A DNA stretch of 45,601 nucleotides from Desulfobulbaceae bacterium (GTDB lineage Bacteria > Desulfobacterota > Desulfobulbia > Desulfobulbales > VMSU01): positions 1-45,601 of the forward strand of contig VMSU01000206.1 of assembly GCA_013792005.1 (NCBI GenBank), read 5' to 3'. The translations under genes and the position numbers were made by a program. Below, in pieces: positions 1 through 6,833 of the stretch (the first letter of the stretch is position 1; every line of letters starts with the position of its first letter). The notes beneath the pieces are model-generated. The model did no database searches. It was given only the letters and a program-made list of their open reading frames with translations, and was not told where the DNA came from.

Positions 1-94
1 TATATCGGCCCTTTTGCTTAGCCATCCCGTGACTTTTTTGCGAGACCATCACACTTGATCAGTCGCCAAGAAAAAAACTATTCAGAAGCCAAAA

Positions 95-1207
95 TCAGAT
101 GAAATTCACCCCGAACGGTTGTTCTCCCTGGGGGTCCTGCAACTGCCGTTGACCTGTTTTCAACTCCCACAGGTACTCATTTACCTTGTGTTGCAGGCAC
201 AAGGTGCCGCACATGGAATGGGCATCGAAGTGACCAGAGGCAATCAGCCGCATGACCTCCCGGTAGCGCTCACCCTGCCAGATATCTTTGAATGAGGCGT
301 CGGCAATATTGCCGATATGGTAGGTATTATATTTACGATTAAACAACATGCCGCAAGGGGCCACTAGTCCGGAGCCGGAGAACTGCATAATGAAGGCCGG
401 GCCGTAGCACTTGCTGTAGTTGCGCTTGCCGCCGCTCAGGATCTTCGACCATTTGGCCTGGACCAGGTAGTCGCTATCGGAGAGCGCCTCCGCCTCTTTG
501 AGCAAAGAGACCAAATCAAAATAGCGCTCGTACTCAACTCCCAGGCTACCCCCCTCATCATCGCTGCAGTGCTTGATCACCAGGTAATCAACCCCCAGGA
601 CCTTGCCCAGGCGTGCAAGCGGCAGCACCTGATCGGCAAAATCAGGCATCAACACCATCTGCAGGCCGATCATGGTGGACAACTGCTGCTCTTTTTTAAC
701 CTTAACCGCGACCTTGACCGTTTCACACACCTCATGAAACAGCTCCTCCCGGCAGCCGTGTATCTCGGCATAGCGTTTCGCCTGACCTGCTGAGATGTTG
801 AAGCGGAGATAGGTCAAAGCCGACAAGATCTCGGGGATCCTCTCCCGCTGCAAGAGAGTGCCGTTGGTGCCGAGCGCCATATCAAGGCCATTGTGCCGAC
901 CATGAAGAATGGTGTGATAGAGATGCGGTGAACAGGTACTCTCGCCATCACTCACCAGGCTGATGGCCTTAACCCCGATTTCGGCCGAATCATCAAGAAA
1001 CCTGGAGATGGACTCCCGGGTCAAGCGCTTCTCGTCGTTAGCTTGGAGCTGCCCATAACAGTAGACACAACGCAGGTTACAGGCCCTGGTCAAAGCGCAA
1101 TCGATGGTGATCGGGGCGATATGCTCGCCGGCAAGCCAGGCCTCGACCCGCTCACGGTGCCATTCAAGCTTATGACCGTCGAGGATCAGGTTACTCGTCC
1201 CGATCAT
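95..1207 (-). CDS. Radical SAM/SPASM-like protein A
   Basis: Predicted cytoplasmic radical SAM enzyme of 370 residues, which would use a 4Fe-4S cluster to cleave S-adenosylmethionine. The cluster motif is C43-x3-C47-x2-C50 (RACNLRCVYC). The usual GGEP motif after it is replaced by SDGES. A C-terminal segment with CGMLFNRKYNTYHIGNI, then a 'FKDIWQGERYREVM' element and further Cys residues, resembles a SPASM/twitch auxiliary-cluster region. The reading frame opens at 1246, but I chose the ATG at 1207 because GGAGAGACC precedes it; it then overlaps the upstream E1-beta-like gene by 17 bases. It is homologous to the radical SAM gene at 2669-3727: both begin with a HKL-x2-H...RVxxW segment and share the motif change. 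Substrate unknown; the neighbours suggest sugar or small-molecule modification. Confidence 0.85.
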   Translation of the reverse strand: MIGTSNLILDGHKLEWHRERVEAWLAGEHIAPITIDCALTRACNLRCVYCYGQLQANDEKRLTRESISRFLDDSAEIGVKAISLVSDGESTCSPHLYHTILHGRHNGLDMALGTNGTLLQRERIPEILSALTYLRFNISAGQAKRYAEIHGCREELFHEVCETVKVAVKVKKEQQLSTMIGLQMVLMPDFADQVLPLARLGKVLGVDYLVIKHCSDDEGGSLGVEYERYFDLVSLLKEAEALSDSDYLVQAKWSKILSGGKRNYSKCYGPAFIMQFSGSGLVAPCGMLFNRKYNTYHIGNIADASFKDIWQGERYREVMRLIASGHFDAHSMCGTLCLQHKVNEYLWELKTGQRQLQDPQGEQPFGVNFI

Positions 1208-1718
1208 AAAGGTCTCTCCGCTCAACGAGCATAATGGGCGAATCAAGCTGCACAGCCAGCCGGTAAGCCTCTGTCACCTCGGCTGCGGTAGTCAGATCCA
1301 TAACCGGAAACGACAGCATACGTCTGAAGGCCTCGGTAAAATCTTGAGTATGCTGCGGCCCAGGGTCCAAGGGTTCCCGCCCACCAACCGTGGCCCGGAT
1401 GATAACCGGCGTCTTGAACTGACCCTGGGACATCGTTTCAATCTTATCCAAATGATTGACAATGGCATCCAAAGCATTGAGTACAAAATCATGGCGCTCA
1501 TAAAACAGCACCGGACGATAACCGGTAAGGGACATACCGATGGCCAGTCCCGCCATCAGATTCTCCGCCACCGGAGTCTCGATGCACATCGCCTCCGGCA
1601 CTCCACTTAACGTGCCATAGGCCCTCGACCCGAAGCGGACATTATAGCCAAGAAAAACTCTCCGCTCATCCTGAGCCAGGGTGGCCATCGCCTGTTGTAT
1701 CGCATCACGGTATGTCAT
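1191..1718 (-). CDS. E1-beta-like transketolase pyrimidine-binding subunit
   Basis: Predicted 175-residue ThDP-binding PYR-domain protein resembling the N-terminal half of 2-oxoacid dehydrogenase E1 beta subunits. The segment IETPVAENLMAGLAIG around E52 matches the conserved region holding the glutamate that activates ThDP. Normal E1-beta proteins are about 325 residues with a C-terminal transketolase domain; that domain is absent here. It probably pairs with the E1-alpha-like gene upstream at 2025-2672, giving a minimal PP + PYR two-subunit enzyme, as in the sulfopyruvate or phosphonopyruvate decarboxylase arrangement. Its stop codon lies inside the start region of the following radical SAM gene, so the two are coupled. 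A palindromic repeat separates it from the alpha subunit. The family assignment is firm; the reaction is not known. Confidence 0.8.
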   Translation of the reverse strand: MTYRDAIQQAMATLAQDERRVFLGYNVRFGSRAYGTLSGVPEAMCIETPVAENLMAGLAIGMSLTGYRPVLFYERHDFVLNALDAIVNHLDKIETMSQGQFKTPVIIRATVGGREPLDPGPQHTQDFTEAFRRMLSFPVMDLTTAAEVTEAYRLAVQLDSPIMLVERRDLYDRDE

Positions 1719-1748
1719 TTACATAGCAAGGATAAAGGTTGAATTATG

Positions 1749-1911
1749 GTAACTGCTCAGGTTGTCGGTTTACGGTTGACAGTTGACGGTAATTGGGTCC
1801 TGCCAATGGCTAAGAACACACTGACATTGAATATCATGCGATGATTTATGACTAACCATGATTCTTTTAACCGTAAACCGATAACTGATTACCGTTAACC
1901 TGTGTAGTTAC
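1749..1911 (+). repeat. Palindromic MITE-like repeat, copy 1
   Basis: Copy of a dispersed element of about 160 bp. It begins GTAACTGCTCAGGTTG and ends CTGTGTAGTTAC, so the ends are imperfect inverted repeats starting GTAACT. Inside, both arms carry degenerate 7-bp units of the type CGGTTTA/CGGTTGA. The centre holds ATCAT-GCG-ATGAT, a small hairpin. It occupies most of the 306-bp gap between the E1-alpha-like and E1-beta-like genes and has no coding capacity. Confidence 0.85.
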
Positions 1912-1937
1912 GAATAATTCATAATTTCTGTAAGTCT

Positions 1938-1983
1938 GTTAACCGTAAACCGGTAACTGATCACCGTCAACCTAGGTAGTTAC
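1938..1983 (+). repeat. Solo right end of the palindromic repeat
   Basis: A second copy of only the right arm of the element lies directly after copy 1. It runs from GTTAACCGTAAACCGG to GGTAGTTAC and matches the last 45 or so bases of copy 1 with a few changes. It looks like a partial tandem duplication or the remnant of another insertion. Confidence 0.7.
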
Positions 1984-2024
1984 GAATTACGAATGATGAA
2001 GGTGACCCCAAATCAACTCGCGGC

Positions 2025-2672
2025 TCAAAACGAAGATTCCTCGATCTTTTTGCCCCCAAACTCGATCATATTCCCGGTTCCGGTGCCAACATGAGGAAAG
2101 GTGGGGATGTACGAATAGCGGCGGACACAGGCAGGCCACTGCAGGGATGAAAGGCCATGGCGTTCTGACTTGGGGGTCTCCACCGAACGGTTGTTATCTT
2201 CCACAACAAAGACGCACGGCAAATCGTGACCATCCACATACCGCACCGCCTCATAAAAATGCCCCTCATCTTCGGCCCCGTCACCGCCAAAACACCAGAC
2301 TTTCACCTTACTCCCCTGCCGCTTCAACGCCAGGGCCACTCCAGCAGCGATAGCAGGGGCTCCGGCGACAATGGCCGAGGTTAAAAAATTTATCTTCCGA
2401 TCGAAGACATGCATACTGTCACCAGCCAGGATCATCCGTTCCAATTCTGCGGGAGCCCCACCGGCTAAAAGATAATGATAATGGCTGCGATGGGTCGAGA
2501 AGATATAATCTCCCGGATGAATCTCGCGGTAGATGGCGATCAACTCTCTCTCGTTCCCCCCAGACAAATGAATGGGGTATGGAATTTTAGCTTCTTCAAA
2601 CAGATCAAAGATCCGCTTTTCGAAACTGATCAAACTATCAATGAGTGATACTTCGGTCTGGTTTTCGTTCAT
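2025..2672 (-). CDS. E1-alpha-like ThDP-dependent dehydrogenase subunit
   Basis: Predicted 215-residue PP-domain protein of the pyruvate/acetoin dehydrogenase E1-alpha family. The ThDP/Mg2+ motif is visible as GDG at 130-132, followed after a normal spacing by EDNN at 158-161. The segment IFSTHRSHYHYLLAGG is typical of E1-alpha active-site loops. It is much shorter than usual E1-alpha proteins (320-360 residues) and stops soon after the ThDP motif. The frame opens upstream at 2753, but the ATG at 2672 overlaps the stop of the preceding radical SAM gene as ATGA, which indicates coupling. The likely partner is the PYR-domain gene at 1191-1718. No E2 or E3 gene is present, so a non-oxidative decarboxylase or carboligase role is as plausible as a dehydrogenase. 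Confidence 0.82.
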   Translation of the reverse strand: MNENQTEVSLIDSLISFEKRIFDLFEEAKIPYPIHLSGGNERELIAIYREIHPGDYIFSTHRSHYHYLLAGGAPAELERMILAGDSMHVFDRKINFLTSAIVAGAPAIAAGVALALKRQGSKVKVWCFGGDGAEDEGHFYEAVRYVDGHDLPCVFVVEDNNRSVETPKSERHGLSSLQWPACVRRYSYIPTFPHVGTGTGNMIEFGGKKIEESSF

Positions 2673-3727
2673 ATGAAATCGTCCCGCTCCTCTGGCGATA
2701 CCACCCGGTGCAGATACCGGTTGATCGCATCCAGCCGACACCCCTGTCGGCACTCCTTGATGTTCCGTTTTTTCATTGCCTCCAGCACCTTCTTCCGCTG
2801 CTCCCCGGTCCAGATCTCGGCAAAACTCTGCTGCTTCAGATCCCCATAGATAAATTCGGGATCATTATAGAAGAGATTGCAGGGGATGATCTGGCCATGG
2901 GCATTAATCAGTGCAAAAAAAGGCAGTCCATGACAGAGGCCATAGTCAGCGCTATCGGCCAGCCGCAGCATACTGTTGCTCCGAAAAAAAACCGTAAACG
3001 TCTCTGACTCAAAGGCCTTGAGCTGGGGTTCCAGATGAAGATACTGCTGATAATCCAGATAGTATCGATTAGAGCTTGATGGGTGCTGAGAATAAGGCTT
3101 GACCTGGAAATTGTCGGCCCCGGCATCTTTCACCAACTCGGCTAACTGAAGCACCCCATCAAAGGCTTCAGGCAACAACAGTATCTGGACCCCGATATCC
3201 ACCTTCAAATTATTCTGACGCTTAAACTCGGCGGCATAACGGATATTGGCCAGTACCCGCTCGAAATCCCCTGCTTTTGTTTGATGAATTGCAGCATACT
3301 GTTCGGCCGTCCCGGCATTAACACTGAAGCGTATCCACGACAGATAAGGAAGACAGGCTTCGGCCTTGTCCGGGGTCAACGGCACGCCATTGGTGGTTAC
3401 CGCAACCTTGATGCCATGAGCATTGGCCACCCGGATAAACAAAGGGGCATCCCGATGAAGGAGGGACTCACCCTCCCCGGCAAACATAATCGACTTGACT
3501 CCATGTGCCGCCATGTCGGCAAGTGACTGGACCAAGACCTCACTGTTAATGTCCACTCCGCCCCGCTCCAACCAGTCGAGGGCACAGAACACGCAACGGT
3601 GATTGCATCGGTTGGTCAGACCTATTTCGACATAGACCGGGAAGCAATCCCCCCGCTCCTGCCACTGGGCCACCCGGGCGGGATGATACTGGAGTTTATG
3701 AGAGTCTATTCGGTTTGTTTTTGACAT
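2669..3727 (-). CDS. Radical SAM/SPASM-like protein B
   Basis: Predicted 352-residue radical SAM enzyme with cluster motif C41-x3-C45-x2-C48 (NRCNHRCVFC). The GGEP position reads AGEGES. The C-terminal part carries CHGLPFFALINAHGQIIPCNLF, a 'FAEIWTGEQRKKVL' element and further cysteines (CRQGC), like a SPASM/twitch region. It is a clear paralogue of the radical SAM gene at 95-1207: both start with a HKL-x2-H...RVxxW segment and have a similar SAG/NAG motif near residue 150. I chose ATG 3727; an in-frame TTG at 3742 is possible, and neither has a strong ribosome-binding site. Its stop overlaps the E1-alpha-like start as ATGA, so the two are probably made together. Substrate unknown. Confidence 0.85.
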   Translation of the reverse strand: MSKTNRIDSHKLQYHPARVAQWQERGDCFPVYVEIGLTNRCNHRCVFCALDWLERGGVDINSEVLVQSLADMAAHGVKSIMFAGEGESLLHRDAPLFIRVANAHGIKVAVTTNGVPLTPDKAEACLPYLSWIRFSVNAGTAEQYAAIHQTKAGDFERVLANIRYAAEFKRQNNLKVDIGVQILLLPEAFDGVLQLAELVKDAGADNFQVKPYSQHPSSSNRYYLDYQQYLHLEPQLKAFESETFTVFFRSNSMLRLADSADYGLCHGLPFFALINAHGQIIPCNLFYNDPEFIYGDLKQQSFAEIWTGEQRKKVLEAMKKRNIKECRQGCRLDAINRYLHRVVSPEERDDFI

Positions 3728-3730
3728 AAT

Positions 3731-3825
3731 GTGACTACTCAAGTGGTCGGTTTGCGGTTATCAGTTGACGTTAGATTATTACCAGATGACTGGCACCATG
3801 AGTCTGTTAACCATCAACCAGAACC
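3731..3825 (+). repeat. Degenerate copy of the palindromic repeat
   Basis: The sequence GTGACTACTCAAGTGGTCGG followed by TTTGCGGTTATCAGTTGACG matches the left arm of the dispersed element with several substitutions. Around 3801-3825 there is a weak match to the right arm (GTCTGTTAACCATCAACC). The central hairpin is not recognisable. It sits just upstream of radical SAM protein B. Confidence 0.5.
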
Positions 3826-3990
3826 TCATCAAATATTTCGTCACCTCAGCATGACTTTAGCTGAGATCCAGTGGATCCAACGACCTGGATTCCGCATAGA
3901 ATCTTCGTAACCGTTCACCAGTGACATCAAAACCACAGGCAACCTCGAAGCTGTAAACGTTCAGCAGAGCTGCAGATTCACGGAATAATA

Positions 3991-4839
3991 TCACCGTATT
4001 TCCACAGCACAGCTCCCCATCTGGAGATAACGGTTGGTCTTGAGCTTAACATCACAGGGATTGCAGGCGCCAAAATTGTCGCACGGCCTGAAGGCATCAG
4101 TAATCTCAAGCTCCGAATCGATAACTGAAGCGATGCTACTCTCCCGGCGATAAAGATCCCGATGACAACGGTAGATACCGCCGCCCGGCCCGATCAGAAT
4201 TTCCTGGGTCCGGCACTCGACCTGCTTTAGCTTTCCATCCAAGGCCTCGGAATACTTGAAATGACCGAAAAGCCGCCCGTCAGACATCCCCAGAAAATCC
4301 TTCACAAAAAAGAATATTCGGTTATCACAGGCCATCTCAGCCATTTTCATGTTCTGTTCGATATTCGACGGATGGTTGAGTCCAAAAATCCCGATGCTGA
4401 ATCCCGCCTGCTGCAGCTTGATCACCTTGGCAAGCAGCTCAGACGCGTCCATGCGCTCAACATGATAACTCACCCGAATCGCCTTGTAGGCCGGGAGTTT
4501 GCAGCGGTTGAACCGCCCAGGCGAGGTCTTGGCGATGAAGGCGTCGATATCAAACTCAAGGTTTGTCAAAAGATCGATGGCAATATCCGGCCGCAAACGA
4601 TCGAGCAGTTCGAAAAACTCAGGATAGAGGGTGGGCTCACCTCCGCCCAAGGTCAGAGGATTATCACCGAATTCGATTCGGTTTAAGCCCTCGGCCCATT
4701 GCCTGGCGCTCAACTCCTCCCGCTTTCTGGCTGCCTTGCCCGAACGTTCATTAATACAGTAGACGCACCCCAGATTGCAGCGCAGGGTAAGATAGGCCTC
4801 AATATAGTTATACCGCTCCGGCAAGATCACCTTCTTCAT
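3991..4839 (-). CDS. Radical SAM protein C
   Basis: Predicted 282-residue radical SAM enzyme. The cluster motif is C21-x3-C25-x2-C28 (LRCNLGCVYC) and a canonical GGGEP follows at 65-69, unlike the two paralogues downstream. The C-terminal end is Cys-rich (CH...FRPCDNFGACNPC...GSC) and may bind an auxiliary Fe-S cluster. The start codon overlaps the stop of the upstream GT2 gene as ATGA, so the two form a coupled pair. It is more distant from radical SAM proteins A and B than they are from each other. About 250 bp with a degenerate repeat separates it from the next gene. Function unknown; the GT2 partner points to glycan or cell-surface metabolism. Confidence 0.85.
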   Translation of the reverse strand: MKKVILPERYNYIEAYLTLRCNLGCVYCINERSGKAARKREELSARQWAEGLNRIEFGDNPLTLGGGEPTLYPEFFELLDRLRPDIAIDLLTNLEFDIDAFIAKTSPGRFNRCKLPAYKAIRVSYHVERMDASELLAKVIKLQQAGFSIGIFGLNHPSNIEQNMKMAEMACDNRIFFFVKDFLGMSDGRLFGHFKYSEALDGKLKQVECRTQEILIGPGGGIYRCHRDLYRRESSIASVIDSELEITDAFRPCDNFGACNPCDVKLKTNRYLQMGSCAVEIR

Positions 4840-5558
4840 CCGATTGCTGTCCCTAGGTGTCGGTAACGATCCCTATTCCTGATCCGCACATCATAAACCA
4901 AAAGAGCGATGGTCCTGATGACCCCAAGGATATTGTTAATACTGAAAATTGCGGTCTTATTGGTCGGCTTGATCTGAACACCAAACTCGGTATAACTGCA
5001 CCCTGACTTGATCAGCTTGATCAGTATTTCAGCATTATAGGCAAAATCCTGAGATTTGACCTCAAGCCCCTGGAGCAGTTTGGTGGGATAGACCGCATTG
5101 CCATTGTAATATTTCAGCTTAAGCACGAACAGGTGGTTCAGCAACCAGACAAAGGCATTGGAAATAACCTGTCGATGCCATTGCCTGACCTCCATATTAG
5201 TCGTGTAGGAGATGATAATATCGGCCTTGCCCGCCAGGTTGATCGCTTGGGCAAGAGAGTGCCAGGAATTTTCATTGTCTCCGGGAAACAACACAAAATA
5301 GTCCATCCGCGCCGCCCTGACCCCTACCATGTAATTAGCGCCAAGACCAACCCACTGTGTCTGATGGATCACCCGAATCTTCGGATTGGCGACCGCAAGC
5401 TCGTCGGCAATTCGCCCCGTGTTATCGCTGCTGCAGGCATTGAGAATAATGATCTCGAAATCACCCCCATAGCCCTCGACCGCACTCAATGCCCCGGCCG
5501 TGGCATTGGCCAGATTGCTCTCTTCATTAAACGCAGGAATAAATACTGTAATCGACAT
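4836..5558 (-). CDS. GT2-family glycosyltransferase, atypical
   Basis: Predicted 240-residue GT-A fold transferase of family GT2. The start MSITVFIPAFNEESNL is typical of the family, and FPGDNEN occupies the DxD region. The nucleotide-binding segment that normally reads DDGSxDGT reads LNACSSDNT here, so the usual aspartates are missing. It lacks C-terminal membrane helices of the DPM3 or GtrB type apart from some hydrophobic stretches near 120-145. The open frame extends to 5666, but ATG 5558 is preceded by a clear GGAGG, so I chose it. It is the first gene of the minus-strand radical SAM operon and is divergent from the secreted module at 5776. It could be inactive, or use an altered donor site. 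Confidence 0.8.
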   Translation of the reverse strand: MSITVFIPAFNEESNLANATAGALSAVEGYGGDFEIIILNACSSDNTGRIADELAVANPKIRVIHQTQWVGLGANYMVGVRAARMDYFVLFPGDNENSWHSLAQAINLAGKADIIISYTTNMEVRQWHRQVISNAFVWLLNHLFVLKLKYYNGNAVYPTKLLQGLEVKSQDFAYNAEILIKLIKSGCSYTEFGVQIKPTNKTAIFSINNILGVIRTIALLVYDVRIRNRDRYRHLGTAIG

Positions 5559-5563
5559 CCATA

Positions 5564-5568
5564 CCTCC
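5564..5568 (-). promoter_or_regulatory. Ribosome-binding site of the GT2 gene
   Basis: GGAGG on the minus strand lies 5 bases before ATG 5558. It decides that start over the upstream in-frame ATG at 5666, which would add 36 residues with no family resemblance. Confidence 0.7.
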
Positions 5569-5775
5569 GGCGCCAACAACCAATTAAAGTTGCCCCAGCC
5601 ATGTTTTCTGTGTAGAGTTATCAGGAAGATAGCCCGAGCATATGTCTTAGCAGGCACAAAAACCAAGGAAGGCCGTTCCTGCTGTAAAGTGTGCGCACGT
5701 GTCGCCTGACTAACGCACTTTTTACCTCGAATATATTCATTGTACGATAACTTTCATTAAAAAGGAGGGTGTCCC

Positions 5776-6735
5776 ATGAAAAAAATTATTGCGTTTACGC
5801 TAGGGTTATTTCTGACTCTACTAGGAACTGGTATGGCCGATGTCCCCGGGTTCATGAAAGAACAGATGGGCACACTAAAAGGTATCGTCTACGTCAAGGA
5901 CAAGCCCTTCACCGACGCCATCGTCGCTTTTTTCGATAAAAATGGCGGCCCGCCGCCGATCACCGGCAGCGCCCGCCGGGTACCGGACGCCATCGACCGC
6001 TCAAGCGCCAAAGGAGAATTTTCCGCAAAACTGCTTCCTGGGACCTACTTCATGGCCACCATGCAACGCGATCCGAAGAAAGGCTTTGGTCCACCCCGAG
6101 AAGGAGAAGAATTCTTTTTCATGCGTGACGACACTGGCAAACTCCGTGAATTCACGATAGAAACCAAAAAGACGAACGATGTCGGCAGGACCGATGGCCT
6201 AGCCCCTGGCGCTTTTGAGGAGTTCAAAAGCTTTATCACCATTAAGGGCAAAGTGACCAGCGACGAGGGGAAACCTTTGGCCGGGGTCTTAGTCACCTTG
6301 AAAGACAACGTGGAGGCCCCCCGGCCTAAGTTTATCTCCCATGCCACTGGGGATGACGGCACCTTCTCCGTCAAAGTCCCACCGGGTAAATATTATGTCA
6401 TGGCTCGAGAATCAATTGGCGGTGGCAAGCCAGGGATCGGCACCTTCATCGGCTCTTACGGCAAAACCGACCCCCTTGGCGAGGCTGTGACCCCCAATAT
6501 GGGCAGTCAACCCGGCGCCTCTGCCGCGGCAAAAGATATACAAAGTGCCGGCAGCGGTCAGGCAATAGCGGTAGAAGGCAAAAATGGCGCGGTAATCGAA
6601 AACGTCAATATCCAGATGTTTAAGATTCCCGACCCAGTCGCGACCCGCGAAAAGTATGAAGCCGAGGCAAAAAGCCAGGCAGGCCTGCCCCAGCAGCCGC
6701 CAGTGTTCATCCTCGATCCTGCTGAAAAGAAATAG
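5776..6735 (+). CDS. Secreted two-domain carboxypeptidase-regulatory-like protein
   Basis: Predicted 319-residue exported protein. An N-terminal signal peptide (MKKIIAFTLGLFLTLLGTGMA) is followed by two beta-sandwich repeats of the CarboxypepD_reg type. The first is at about 33-110 (GTLKGIVYVKDKPFTDAIVAFFD... LLPGTYFMA). The second is at about 153-215 (ITIKGKVTSDEGKPLAGVLV... VPPGKYYVMA). The tail is Gly/Ala-rich and then Pro-rich. A strong AAAGGAGGG ribosome-binding site precedes the ATG. No enzyme active site is seen; such domains are structural or adhesive. It is homologous to the protein at 30949-31926. Together with the next two genes it forms a secreted module that recurs later in the window. 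Periplasmic or cell-surface location is inferred. Confidence 0.85.
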   Translation: MKKIIAFTLGLFLTLLGTGMADVPGFMKEQMGTLKGIVYVKDKPFTDAIVAFFDKNGGPPPITGSARRVPDAIDRSSAKGEFSAKLLPGTYFMATMQRDPKKGFGPPREGEEFFFMRDDTGKLREFTIETKKTNDVGRTDGLAPGAFEEFKSFITIKGKVTSDEGKPLAGVLVTLKDNVEAPRPKFISHATGDDGTFSVKVPPGKYYVMARESIGGGKPGIGTFIGSYGKTDPLGEAVTPNMGSQPGASAAAKDIQSAGSGQAIAVEGKNGAVIENVNIQMFKIPDPVATREKYEAEAKSQAGLPQQPPVFILDPAEKK

Positions 6736-6793
6736 TAACCCAACACCCAAGGTCCCCATTATTGTTGGGTTACGGCCTGGCGGCCTAACCCAA
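6735..6793. repeat. REP-like palindromes after the gene
   Basis: Two overlapping inverted repeats start at the last base of the stop codon. GTAACCCAACA pairs with TGTTGGGTTAC (6735-6745 and 6763-6773). The second arm then pairs again with CCTAACCCAACC to about 6793, across CGGCCTGGCGGCC. No T-run follows, so this looks more like a REP-type intergenic palindrome than an intrinsic terminator, though it could protect the upstream mRNA. Confidence 0.65.
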
Positions 6794-6833
6794 CCTACAA
6801 AGATACTCACACACCCCATATAGAGGAAGATTC

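Noticed and set aside
1749-1911. GTAACT-ended repeat as an insertion sequence
   Set aside because: No transposase frame in any copy; at about 160 bp it is at most a non-autonomous element.
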